Source of the DNA: an uncultured Porphyromonadaceae bacterium
GTDB taxonomy: Bacteria; Bacteroidota; Bacteroidia; Bacteroidales; Muribaculaceae
Assembly (NCBI GenBank): GCA_900540625.1
Contig: UQGP01000017.1
Location: forward strand, 1-45,921
DNA length: 45,921 bases
Direction of reading: 5' to 3'
Part shown: in pieces, positions 1-8,013 of the stretch
Layout of the letters: the number at the start of each line of letters is the position of its first letter
Numbering within the stretch: position 1 is the stretch's first letter
Notes under the pieces: model-generated
What the model was told of the DNA's origin: nothing
What the model saw: the letters and a program-made list of their open reading frames with translations, nothing else
The model's database searches: none
Made by a program: the position numbers and the translations under genes

Positions 1-111
1 TTAAATATGGTCAATTGAGGACAATCTCACCACGCCCATTAACTGAATATCCCTACATAGAGTCTGCTTTGCACCGGCATCATACAAAGCACTGATCTGC
101 GTCACTTATCG

Positions 112-561
112 TCACACGTTGTCGTCATCATCGTCATCGTCGTCAAAGCCGAGAAACCAATCGCCTTCGAAAGCTTGCTCTCGGAAGTCGCGCAAATCTC
201 GTCCTTCACGCTTGGTGGGACGACCCAAGCCTTTACGTCTGTCCACAAAACCGCTGACAGCTATGATATCAAGCAGGTCATACTGGCTCTGGGGCGTCAG
301 GTTCTCAAGATACTCGGGAACAAGACGCGCCCCAAGACGGTTTTCGGTAAGTCCTTTGACTCGAAACGTATATATCACCGGAGGTTTGCGTACGTATATG
401 GTATCGCCCACCTTGATGGTGCGCGAAGGCTTGGCCGGCGGAGCATCTTCAGCGCCCACACTCACTCGCCCTTTGCGACATGCATCAGTGCTTATGGTGC
501 GAGTTTTGAAGATACGCATGGCCCACAACCATTTGTCCAAACGAACTTCGTCTTTGGGCAT
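112..561 (-). CDS. hslR: Hsp15-like S4-domain RNA-binding protein
   Basis: A 149-residue protein that begins with an S4 RNA-binding domain (VRLDKWLWAMR near residues 6-16, through about residue 70) and continues with a basic segment (PTKREGRDLRDF near 115-126) like that of E. coli Hsp15. Hsp15-family proteins bind 50S subunits that carry stalled nascent chains and assist ribosome recycling; this role is known for the family and inferred here. The protein ends in eight consecutive aspartates (FGFDDDDDDDDNV), which is not part of the usual family sequence. It is the last gene of a minus-strand run after ptb and buk, 54 bases beyond the buk stop. That short gap is mostly a 21-bp tandem duplication. 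Confidence 0.85.
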   Translation of the reverse strand: MPKDEVRLDKWLWAMRIFKTRTISTDACRKGRVSVGAEDAPPAKPSRTIKVGDTIYVRKPPVIYTFRVKGLTENRLGARLVPEYLENLTPQSQYDLLDIIAVSGFVDRRKGLGRPTKREGRDLRDFREQAFEGDWFLGFDDDDDDDDNV

Positions 562-563
562 AT

Positions 564-607
564 CTTTAACGTGCTTTTACTATACTCTTTAACGTGCTTT
601 TACTATA
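564..607. repeat. Two-copy 21-bp tandem repeat upstream of hslR
   Basis: Two perfect copies of CTTTAACGTGCTTTTACTATA lie at 564-584 and 587-607, offset by 23 bases. They fill the gap between the buk stop and the hslR start (minus strand), so one copy sits immediately upstream of the hslR ATG. The spacing fits a small tandem duplication. Confidence 0.9.
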
Positions 608-615
608 TGTAATAT

Positions 616-1869
616 TCAATCGCGGTCACGCTGTCCGAAGCGGAATCTGGGACGCGAGATATTCAACTTGCGCAAATACTGGCGCACAGCCGTCATCGTG
701 GCATTGGCGCTGATATTCTTGGGCTTAATAGCTGCATGTAACCATTCGCGCAGCTTCGAGGGGCGCGAGGTATCGTTGATGTTGACAGGGTCTTCGTTGT
801 CTTCGCTGACATAGAGCTTGGCTTGACGTTCGCCGCGCAGTACAGCGAGGGCGTTTTCGGCAAGGGACTTCAATTCATTCTCGCCCGGGTATACATATAT
901 AGGCGCGATGAAGTCTATATGCTCGGCTATGAAGTCGGTGATACGTTTGCTGTGTGCCATACCGCCTGTAATAAGGATGGCATCCACATCGCCTTTGAGC
1001 GCTATTGCCATCGTACCTATTGCCTTGGCCACGGTATAACACATAGCACGCAACACCAGCATAGCATGTAAGTCGCCCTTGTCTATACGTTCCAGCACCT
1101 CTGGTACACTCGTCGTGCCCAAGTGAGCCATCAGTCCGCCACCGCCATGCACAAGTCGATGTAACTGATTTTCCGTATATTTACCCGAGAAGCAGAGCTT
1201 AATCAGCGGACCGGGAGGCAATGAACCCGAACGTTCGGGCGAGAAGGGACCGCAGCCGTCCAAGGCGTTGGTGGTATCCATCACACGTCCGCGACGGTGG
1301 GCACTGGCGGTAATTCCGCCGCCCAAGTGGCAGACTATGAGGTTTAGGTCTTCGTACGCTGTACCGTTTTCTTTGGCGAAGAGGCGCGCTATGGCTTTTT
1401 GATTAAGCGCATGAAACACCGATTCGCGCGGCAGCTCGGGGACACCGCTGATGCGTGCATACGGTATCATTTCGTCTACGACCACCGGGTCGGCGATGTA
1501 TGCCTTGACCCCTATTTCGCGAGCAATTTCGCGAGCGATAAGACCTCCAAGGTTACTTGCATGCTGCACTCGAGCATATATCAAGTCGTGTGCCATATCG
1601 TCATTGACCTCGTAGACACCGCTTTCGACGGGTTTGCTCACACCGCCTCGTCCGATGACTGCATTGATACTTTTGAGGTCAATGTCATGCTTGGCAAGGG
1701 TTTCCTCTATCAGGTCCTTGCGCCACGCGAATTGATCCGGGACAGTGGCAAAGCGTGCAAGGTCTTCGGGCTTGTGTCCCAAAGATGTTGTCAGTATAGG
1801 TTGGTCGTCATCGTATACGGCGATTTTGGTCGATGTCGATCCGGGGTTGATGGCGAGAATACGATACAT
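616..1869 (-). CDS. buk: Butyrate kinase with C-terminal extension
   Basis: A member of the acetate/butyrate kinase (ASKHA) superfamily. The phosphate-binding loop AINPGSTSTKIAVYD is at residues 6-20, CHLGGGITASAHRRGRVMDT lies in the middle, and ITGGMAHS is the late nucleotide-binding segment. Butyrate kinases convert butyryl phosphate and ADP to butyrate and ATP; branched-chain acyl phosphates are also used by some. The gene follows ptb (108-base gap), the usual pairing. The protein has 417 residues, whereas butyrate kinases are usually about 355. The recognisable fold ends near residue 353, and residues 354-417 form an extra tail that starts acidic and ends strongly basic (RPRFRFGQRDRD). 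I cannot say whether butyrate is the real product, because no other butyrate-pathway genes are in the window. Confidence 0.92.
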   Translation of the reverse strand: MYRILAINPGSTSTKIAVYDDDQPILTTSLGHKPEDLARFATVPDQFAWRKDLIEETLAKHDIDLKSINAVIGRGGVSKPVESGVYEVNDDMAHDLIYARVQHASNLGGLIAREIAREIGVKAYIADPVVVDEMIPYARISGVPELPRESVFHALNQKAIARLFAKENGTAYEDLNLIVCHLGGGITASAHRRGRVMDTTNALDGCGPFSPERSGSLPPGPLIKLCFSGKYTENQLHRLVHGGGGLMAHLGTTSVPEVLERIDKGDLHAMLVLRAMCYTVAKAIGTMAIALKGDVDAILITGGMAHSKRITDFIAEHIDFIAPIYVYPGENELKSLAENALAVLRGERQAKLYVSEDNEDPVNINDTSRPSKLREWLHAAIKPKNISANATMTAVRQYLRKLNISRPRFRFGQRDRD

Positions 1870-1977
1870 ATATATTATTATGGTATATGGAATTATTATT
1901 GGGTTAAGACAAGATACATCCCGAATATCCGCCGCCTGCGAAAGAACCTGACGGATTGCCGGGAAAGTCGAATTCGC

Positions 1978-2889
1978 TTATTTCTTGACCGTCAGACAAG
2001 CTAAGGCTATGGAGTATAACTTGGTCTTGGCTGTATCACCGCGCGAGGTCAGTACACACGGCACCTTGGTGCCTACAACAAGAGCCGCAATTTCGGCTCC
2101 GCCAAAGTGTGAAGCACTCTTGAAGAAAACATTGCCCGATTCGATATTGGGGAACAGCAGACAGTCGGCATGTCCGGCTACGCCATGGCTACCCTGCACC
2201 TTCTTCTGCTCGGCTGCCTCGGTATACATAGCCACGTCCAGCGACAGCGGTCCGTCGATTTCGACGTTGCCCAATTGACCGCGGTCGCCCATCTTGGCGA
2301 TGATTGCAGCCTCGGTAGAAGACAATACCGATGGCAGAAGTTGCTCACTGCACGATATTACCGCTAACTTGGGTCGTTCGATACCGAGCGAATTGGCTAC
2401 CTGAGTCAGATAACGAACAAGCACGGTTTTCTGCTTGAAATCGGGCGCGGGTATCACGGCTACGTCCGAAATCACCAGCAAGCGGTCAAAGCCCGGAAGC
2501 TCGACCACGGAAACGTGGCTCAGAGTGCCCTTTGGCGGAAACAGTCCGGCGTCCTTATTGAGGATACCACGCATGTACTTGTCCGTTGACACCAGACCCT
2601 TCATCAGCACATCTGCATTGCCCGTTGCTACGGCCTGCACTGCCAGATTGACGCACTTTACGGGGTCAGCCTCGTCTATGATGGTGAAGTCGGAGGTGTC
2701 TATACCCTCGGCTCGACACACATCCAATATCACGCCCTTCTCTCCATATATCGTGGGCAAGACAAGCCCTTCTTTGTAGGCGTTGTACACTGCTTGAAGC
2801 GTGTGCGGATCTTGGCCATAGGCTACCGCAAGACGACGGCGTCCGCGTGCGCGAGCCTCGTCCACTATTTGCTGAAGTTTGGTTATCAT
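1978..2889 (-). CDS. ptb: Phosphate butyryltransferase
   Basis: A 303-residue protein of the phosphate acetyl/butyryltransferase family. Recognisable segments are the AVAYGQDPHTLQAV start, DVLMKGLVSTDKYMRGIL, and the C-terminal NVFFKSASHFGGAEIAALVVG. The enzyme interconverts butyryl-CoA and butyryl phosphate; buk downstream then makes ATP by substrate-level phosphorylation. The length is normal for the family. The start at 2889 leaves a leader containing a TACATTTG box on the minus strand. In Bacteroidales this pair may act on isobutyryl- or isovaleryl-CoA as well as butyryl-CoA, so the substrate is inferred. Confidence 0.93.
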   Translation of the reverse strand: MITKLQQIVDEARARGRRRLAVAYGQDPHTLQAVYNAYKEGLVLPTIYGEKGVILDVCRAEGIDTSDFTIIDEADPVKCVNLAVQAVATGNADVLMKGLVSTDKYMRGILNKDAGLFPPKGTLSHVSVVELPGFDRLLVISDVAVIPAPDFKQKTVLVRYLTQVANSLGIERPKLAVISCSEQLLPSVLSSTEAAIIAKMGDRGQLGNVEIDGPLSLDVAMYTEAAEQKKVQGSHGVAGHADCLLFPNIESGNVFFKSASHFGGAEIAALVVGTKVPCVLTSRGDTAKTKLYSIALACLTVKK

Positions 2890-2964
2890 ATTGGTATTGT
2901 TATTTTTAGCGTGTTCGACAGAACTTATGCTCTGCCTATTATGGAAATTTTTCTTTTATCCCTG

Positions 2965-2972
2965 CAAATGTA
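2965..2972 (-). promoter_or_regulatory. Candidate -7 box of ptb-buk promoter
   Basis: On the minus strand TACATTTG matches the Bacteroidetes -7 consensus TAnnTTTG. A TTTG lies upstream at 2991-2988, but the spacing is only 15 bases instead of the usual 19-20, so the -33 part is doubtful. Transcription would start near 2958, about 70 bases before the ptb ATG. Confidence 0.45.
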
Positions 2973-3152
2973 CACATTTTTTCGGTGCAAACGGCGTCAT
3001 CCACACTATTTTTTTATAGCGACAATCTGAGACCGGGCTGCGCCTCGGGAAAAGCTCCTTTTTCCGGCTTCGAATATTGCAATTGTACTATATCGAAGAA
3101 TATTCAAACGATTTCAAACGATTGCTCAAATTCTCGAATTCTTCATCTATTT

Positions 3153-3183
3153 TTTGCCGTCTTAACTTTTCTTAGTACCTTTG
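3153..3183 (+). promoter_or_regulatory. Bacteroidetes-type promoter of the T9SS protein gene
   Basis: TTTG (3153-3156), 19 bases, then TACCTTTG (3176-3183): a near-perfect -33/-7 pair for the primary Bacteroidetes sigma factor. It predicts a transcript start near 3188 and a leader of about 70 bases that ends in A-rich sequence before the ATG at 3261. Confidence 0.75.
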
Positions 3184-3260
3184 CGAATATTCATTATTTC
3201 GGCCTTTTATTTTCCCATTAGGCAAGGCCAATCAAATCTCACTCTAAAAAACTATAATTT

Positions 3261-6200
3261 ATGAAAACCATCACCAAACTCTTATGCGCGGCCTTGGCTT
3301 TCGGCGGATTATTGTCTCCCGTCAATGCCGGGGCAAAAGTCGTTCTCAACGAGGACTTCAACTATGCGGCCGGACCTCTCGTGGGCAAATCCGCATGGCA
3401 TCGTTTCAACTCAAACAACACCGCAGACCCGGTACAGCTGGCCGGGACGGGCCTCACCTACGCAGGCTACCGGGATACGGCCACCGGCAAGACAGCCGTC
3501 CTGGTGCCGGGCACATCGACTTCCGAGAAGCCCTATTTGGCATTCCCTTCGTGGGATGACCGCATCACCTCGGGCAGCGTCTACGTCTCACTGCTGATGA
3601 ACGTCACCTCCCCGGGAGACGACTCCTATTGCTTTGCCGTTGGAAGCCTTAGCAAAACAAACTTCGGCAAGGACGACAAAAGCGGCAGCGACAACCTCCG
3701 CATCTTCACTAAGGCGGGCAGCACCGCCGGCAAGTTTTGCCTCGGTTTCAGCAAGAATAAAGGCACCGGCACTTACATCGATGCCGAGTACGATACGGGC
3801 ACGACTTATCTTGTCGTGCTGAAGTACGAATTTGTCGATGGCACCGGCAACGACATCTGCTCCATATGGGTCAATCCAGCCACTGACGCTAAGCAGGAAC
3901 CAACAGCGGCACTCACCACGTCTACAGGAGCGGACTTCTCCGCCAATAACGGCGTGAATATCCTCATCCTGCGGCAGGGTGGAAGCGCCGGCAGGACCGG
4001 TGCCGCAGTCAGCTTCGACGCTTTGCGCCTTACGACATCGTGGGCCGAGCTTTTCGGAGATTCCGGTGGCGAAGACCCCGGACCCGAGCCGACAGACGGC
4101 ACAATCACCGTGTCGCAGGCCTCCCTGGACTTTGGCACGACACTCCAAGGCGCCCCCGTATCCAAGACCTTCGTTGTCAAGGCTACAAACATCTCGGGCA
4201 ATGTCTCCCTGTCCACATCCTCGTCTGACTTCACAGTGACGCCCGGCAGCATACCCGCTGCAGACGCTATGACCGCCGAGGGCGTTGTGGCCACAGTCAC
4301 CATGACAGCCTCCACGGGCGGCGAAAAGTCCGGCACAGTCATCGTCTCGGCCTCCGGAGCCGAGAGCACTTCCGTGGCTCTATCAGGTAGCGTGACTGCC
4401 ATCGAAACAATATCTTCGGCCGCCTTCGTCAACAACAACGCAGGCGACGGCGCCACCCTGTACCGTTACGTTGGGCTGGGTGCCACCGTCACGTATGTCA
4501 ATACGCCCGCCAAGCGCTTCTACGCACAAGATGTCGTAGGCGGCATCTGCTTTGACTACTCGGCCATTGACGGAGTTTCCTTTGCCGTCAACGACAAGCT
4601 GAAAAACGTCCTCGGAATCATCGTCAAGGAATCCACCGGCGCCAACGCGTTCAAGATCCTGTCCACGGACTACACCCTGACACATGACGCCACACCCAAG
4701 GAGCCGCTGGAAGTAAGCGCATCCGAAGTAGCTCTCGACCCGACATCGTACATATTCCGCTTGCTCACCCTCACGGATGACGTGGCCTTTGACGAAAGCG
4801 GAGACGGAGTCTCTTTCGCAGCCAAAGCTCACACGGGCACCTCCGGCACGACGGCTGTCAGCGTGATGCCCTTCGCCGACACAGACATCATAGGCACTAC
4901 CGTGCCGAGCAGTGCCACCGTCACCGGCATCAGCTACAGCGTCGGCGGAGTCACCCTGAGGCCGCGCAACGCCGCAGATGTGGTGTCCCGGCCATCCCAA
5001 TACATCGACATAAAGGTGGACAAGGTCTTTACCGACGATTTTGCCAACATCAACACCAGCTACAAATTTGCGACCCTGACCATCACATCCAAGGGACTTA
5101 CGTATCCGGGTACGGTGTATGTCTCCGAAACCGGCGCCAAGACCTTCTCTGTGGACAATACCACCATACCGGCAGGCACCAACGTCACTACGGTCAACGT
5201 CTTTTTCAGGGCGACAACCGTGGGGAATAAAGAGGCCTTCATCGGCATCGAAACTTATCCCGCGACACTCAATACGGGTGTCTCCGTATCGGCGACAGCC
5301 ATAGACCCGGCAAATCCGCCACGCATAGAGCCGACGCCCGAGGCCATGGAGGACTTCACCGCCGAGGTGGGCTCGACACAGGACAAGACACTGAGTGTGT
5401 TCATGTTCAAAGCGCCGGTCACCGGCAAAGCCAAAATCTCCGGCAATTCCGGAGCCTTCCGCATAAGCAACAGCGCACTGTTTGGCCAAATCACGACACA
5501 CATCACTGTAACTTTTGCGCCCACGGCAGCCGGAACCTTCACAGACGCCATCGAATTGACTGCTCCGGGAGCACCCACTGTCATCGTACCGCTCAAGGGC
5601 GTGGCAACCGGAACAACACCCACTCCGGAAAAGGAGGGCGACGAATTTGCTCCGGACGAAACCAATCCTCTGACATACATGGTCGAACCTTTTGACGTCG
5701 CAGTCAAAAACAAACCGATAAAAATCGACAGATGGCTCAATGTCGCGCAATTAGGTACTCGCGCTTGGTGGGGCTACGTCTTCGATGACGGCGAAAAAAC
5801 TGCCAAGTTCACCGGATACGATTTCTTTGCAACCGAAGACTCCAGAACATTGGCAACGCTAATCACACCACCGCTGGACTACACCAACACCGCCGCAGAC
5901 AACCGCTTCCTGACTTTCCGCATCAAGGGCCAAAACCTCAGCGATGATATCGAAATCACCCCCTTGACAGTGATTGAAATCGAACGCAGTGGCGAGGACT
6001 ATTTCGCCCAAGACCTGGGTGTGAGCATATCTACCGGAGCCGCATACAACGACACCTGGCAGGAATTCGTCGTTGACCTCGACGGCCTCGACCTCTCGGA
6101 TATATTCTTCATCGGCTTCAACTACGATGGAATGCGCGGCAAGAACAATTCGGCTGTATGGTACCTCGATGATGTCACCTGGGGACGCAGCGACATCCCA

Positions 6201-6680
6201 TTCATCCGCCCCGAGCCCAAGAAGGAAACATTCACCTGTAACGCCAACGAGGACCACGTGTCCAATTTCACCGCCGGCGGAATACGCCTCACCGGCGACA
6301 TCAAGCTCAAGATGGTAGGCAGCCACGCCTCAAACTTCAAGCTGTCTACACCCACGCTACCCCCGACAGGCGGAAATTTCACCGTAACTTTCCGCTCAGA
6401 GTCCACCGAAACCCTACACACCGGATACGTCGAACTCACCAGTGACGGAGCGCCCAAAAGCTACATCGAAATCCACGCTACGACCAACAACACTCAGGGC
6501 GTGATGGACATCTCTGCCGAAACTATTTCCTCTATGGCTGTATATACCCCTGATGGCGTGACCGTTGCACGTAACGACAACGGTGCAATCGATACCGATA
6601 TGCTGACTCCCGGTCTGTACATCGTTGCGACACGCTATGACAATGGAACAACATCTATACGAAAGGTGGTAATCCGCTAA
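3261..6680 (+). CDS. Large secreted multidomain protein with type A T9SS sorting domain
   Basis: A 1139-residue exported protein. Residues 1-24 form a signal peptide (hydrophobic LLCAALAFGGLLS, then VNAGAKV). Next, as judged by sequence pattern only, come a lectin-like beta-sandwich (about 25-270), an immunoglobulin-like repeat (about 283-380), an OB-fold-like region (about 385-580), two more Ig-like repeats (about 583-800), a choice-of-anchor-J/MAM-like domain ending in AVWYLDDVTWG (about 815-990), and a last Ig-like repeat. The final 50 or so residues (MAVYTPDGVTVAR ... LTPGLYIVA ... IRKVVIR) form a typical type A T9SS C-terminal sorting domain, which implies export across the outer membrane and surface attachment or release. 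No catalytic motif is visible; adhesion or carbohydrate binding is a guess. It is a single-gene unit with its own promoter and terminator. Confidence 0.88.
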   Translation: MKTITKLLCAALAFGGLLSPVNAGAKVVLNEDFNYAAGPLVGKSAWHRFNSNNTADPVQLAGTGLTYAGYRDTATGKTAVLVPGTSTSEKPYLAFPSWDDRITSGSVYVSLLMNVTSPGDDSYCFAVGSLSKTNFGKDDKSGSDNLRIFTKAGSTAGKFCLGFSKNKGTGTYIDAEYDTGTTYLVVLKYEFVDGTGNDICSIWVNPATDAKQEPTAALTTSTGADFSANNGVNILILRQGGSAGRTGAAVSFDALRLTTSWAELFGDSGGEDPGPEPTDGTITVSQASLDFGTTLQGAPVSKTFVVKATNISGNVSLSTSSSDFTVTPGSIPAADAMTAEGVVATVTMTASTGGEKSGTVIVSASGAESTSVALSGSVTAIETISSAAFVNNNAGDGATLYRYVGLGATVTYVNTPAKRFYAQDVVGGICFDYSAIDGVSFAVNDKLKNVLGIIVKESTGANAFKILSTDYTLTHDATPKEPLEVSASEVALDPTSYIFRLLTLTDDVAFDESGDGVSFAAKAHTGTSGTTAVSVMPFADTDIIGTTVPSSATVTGISYSVGGVTLRPRNAADVVSRPSQYIDIKVDKVFTDDFANINTSYKFATLTITSKGLTYPGTVYVSETGAKTFSVDNTTIPAGTNVTTVNVFFRATTVGNKEAFIGIETYPATLNTGVSVSATAIDPANPPRIEPTPEAMEDFTAEVGSTQDKTLSVFMFKAPVTGKAKISGNSGAFRISNSALFGQITTHITVTFAPTAAGTFTDAIELTAPGAPTVIVPLKGVATGTTPTPEKEGDEFAPDETNPLTYMVEPFDVAVKNKPIKIDRWLNVAQLGTRAWWGYVFDDGEKTAKFTGYDFFATEDSRTLATLITPPLDYTNTAADNRFLTFRIKGQNLSDDIEITPLTVIEIERSGEDYFAQDLGVSISTGAAYNDTWQEFVVDLDGLDLSDIFFIGFNYDGMRGKNNSAVWYLDDVTWGRSDIPFIRPEPKKETFTCNANEDHVSNFTAGGIRLTGDIKLKMVGSHASNFKLSTPTLPPTGGNFTVTFRSESTETLHTGYVELTSDGAPKSYIEIHATTNNTQGVMDISAETISSMAVYTPDGVTVARNDNGAIDTDMLTPGLYIVATRYDNGTTSIRKVVIR

Positions 6681-6706
6681 ATCGCTATAAATTAGCGCTC
6701 ATACAC

Positions 6707-6750
6707 AAGGGCGAGGGTACGCCGTATTGGCACCCTCACCCTTTTCTTTT
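6707..6750 (+). terminator. Rho-independent terminator of the T9SS protein gene
   Basis: AAGGG-c-GAGGGT pairs with ACCCTC-a-CCCTT around a loop of about 11 bases and is followed directly by TTCTTTT. It lies 27 bases after the stop codon. Confidence 0.88.
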
Positions 6751-7052
6751 GCCCTACCGCAACCCTGGCGTCAGCGGATGCTTTCATTCCGATTTATCTG
6801 TACCGTTTGCGCCATAAACAAAACAGGATGAGGCAATCGGTATTTAGTCTTGTATTTAATGTCAACAATATGGATATCAACAAATTTGAAAATACGTTTG
6901 TAGTACAACCGGGTCTGTTTTAAAGCATTCGGTGCTATTTTCCATCAAATCCCAATATGCTAAGCAGCCGTTTTTCGTTTTAATTTGCTAAAAAGGATAT
7001 GTGCAAGAGTAATATTTAACCTTAATTAACTATACACGTAACGTAAATGTCG

Positions 7053-7060
7053 TAAATTTG
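7053..7060 (+). promoter_or_regulatory. Candidate -7 box of the two-component operon
   Basis: TAAATTTG matches TAnnTTTG exactly. No clear TTG is found 19-20 bases upstream (the sequence there is TTAATTAAC), so a regulated promoter or a weak -33 box is possible. The predicted leader is about 170 bases. Confidence 0.5.
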
Positions 7061-7233
7061 AGCATCGAAAATCAATAAGACTTTCGAAAAGGCTTGATAA
7101 GCCGAGGTTCTCCGGCAACGAGTCGCGATATCGCACCGATGCCATAGTTTCGCCCGAGCCGAACAAAACAAAAGAGTAGTACACAATCATCTATTCAATA
7201 ATCACCCCCCCTAACTTCATCCCCAAAACACTG

Positions 7234-8013
7234 ATGAATACTTATATATTAGTAATCGATGACGAGGACGCCTTGTGCGAAATCCTTCGTTTCAGCCTCG
7301 AAAAAGAGGGCTACAGAGTGAAGACTGCCTCCAGTGCGGACGAAGCACTTGCCATGGATCTTACGGTCTTCGACCTTTTCATCGTGGACATCATGATGGA
7401 CGGCACCAACGGTTTTGAATTTGCACAGCACCTGCGCAGCGTTCCCGAGTTAGCCAATAAACCGCTTATTTTCTGCTCGGTACTCGAAGACGAAGACGAC
7501 AAAGTCAAAGGCCTGAATATCGGTGCGGACGACTATATCACCAAGCCGTTCTCGATTTCGGAAGTTATCGCACGTGTGCGCGCCGTACTGCGTCGCACTA
7601 TGGTACAAAAGCAGCAGCTGGCCACTGAATTTGCCAAGGCTGCCGCCCTCAACCCTATGGCACAGTACATCCCTACCCCTATCACCAAGCCCATTATCGC
7701 CCCGGATCTGGAACCGCTAATCAAGGTCAACGGGCTAACCCTGGACCCTAACACCAAGGGATGTCAAGTGGATGGTCGCGCTATGCGCCTGACGCGTACC
7801 GAATATGGTCTGCTGCTGTTCTTCATGACTCACCGTCATCGCGTATACACACGTGACGAAATCATCAGACACGTATGGGACGATGACGTAGTAATCAGCG
7901 AGCGCACCATTGACACCAACATCACTCGTCTTCGCAAGCGCTTAGGCCCGTACGGCAAATATATCTGCACTCGCTCGGGCTTCGGATATGTGTTTGAAGA
8001 AGGGTCGCGTTAG
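7234..8013 (+). CDS. OmpR-family response regulator (RprY/CpxR-like)
   Basis: A 259-residue two-domain response regulator. The receiver domain covers about residues 3-120, with acidic residues D9, D10 and E11, phospho-acceptor D52 in LFIVDIMM, S82, and K104 in DDYITKP. A linker leads to an OmpR-type winged helix with RLTRTEYGLLLFF, a recognition region near VISERTIDTNITRLRKRL, and the closing hairpin CTRSGFGYVFE. The linker (about residues 128-165) is longer than usual and proline-rich. The gene overlaps the downstream kinase by 26 bases, indicating translational coupling and a cognate pair. The signal and targets are not evident; comparison with RprXY or CpxAR is by family only. Confidence 0.93.
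   Translation: MNTYILVIDDEDALCEILRFSLEKEGYRVKTASSADEALAMDLTVFDLFIVDIMMDGTNGFEFAQHLRSVPELANKPLIFCSVLEDEDDKVKGLNIGADDYITKPFSISEVIARVRAVLRRTMVQKQQLATEFAKAAALNPMAQYIPTPITKPIIAPDLEPLIKVNGLTLDPNTKGCQVDGRAMRLTRTEYGLLLFFMTHRHRVYTRDEIIRHVWDDDVVISERTIDTNITRLRKRLGPYGKYICTRSGFGYVFEEGSR

Larger units (their letters stand above)
2890..3260. other. Divergent intergenic region between ptb and the T9SS protein
   Basis: This 371-base non-coding stretch holds promoters for both flanking genes (separate entries). It also holds a small inverted repeat of the GGAAAA...TTTTCC type near 3048-3067 and a short direct repeat (TTCAAACGAT twice, around 3105-3122). I see no credible reading frame in it. Confidence 0.6.
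6681..7233. other. Intergenic region upstream of the two-component system
   Basis: A 553-base stretch without a credible gene. It starts with the terminator of the T9SS gene (6707-6750), continues with AT-rich unassigned sequence, and ends with a TAAATTTG box at 7053-7060 and a leader of about 170 bases. That leader contains a GGCTT/AAGCC hairpin (7091-7103) and the palindrome GCGATATCGC (7125-7134). Confidence 0.6.

Noticed and set aside
65..91. Hairpin TGCTTTG/CAAAGCA downstream of hslR
   Set aside because: Only 7 bp with a 13-base loop and no T tract on the minus strand; not convincing as a terminator.
4383..5750. 455-codon open frame on the minus strand
   Set aside because: Antisense to the T9SS protein gene, whose domains and codon pattern are clear; the Cys/Gly/Arg-rich product has no recognisable motif and is a by-product of the GC-rich third positions.
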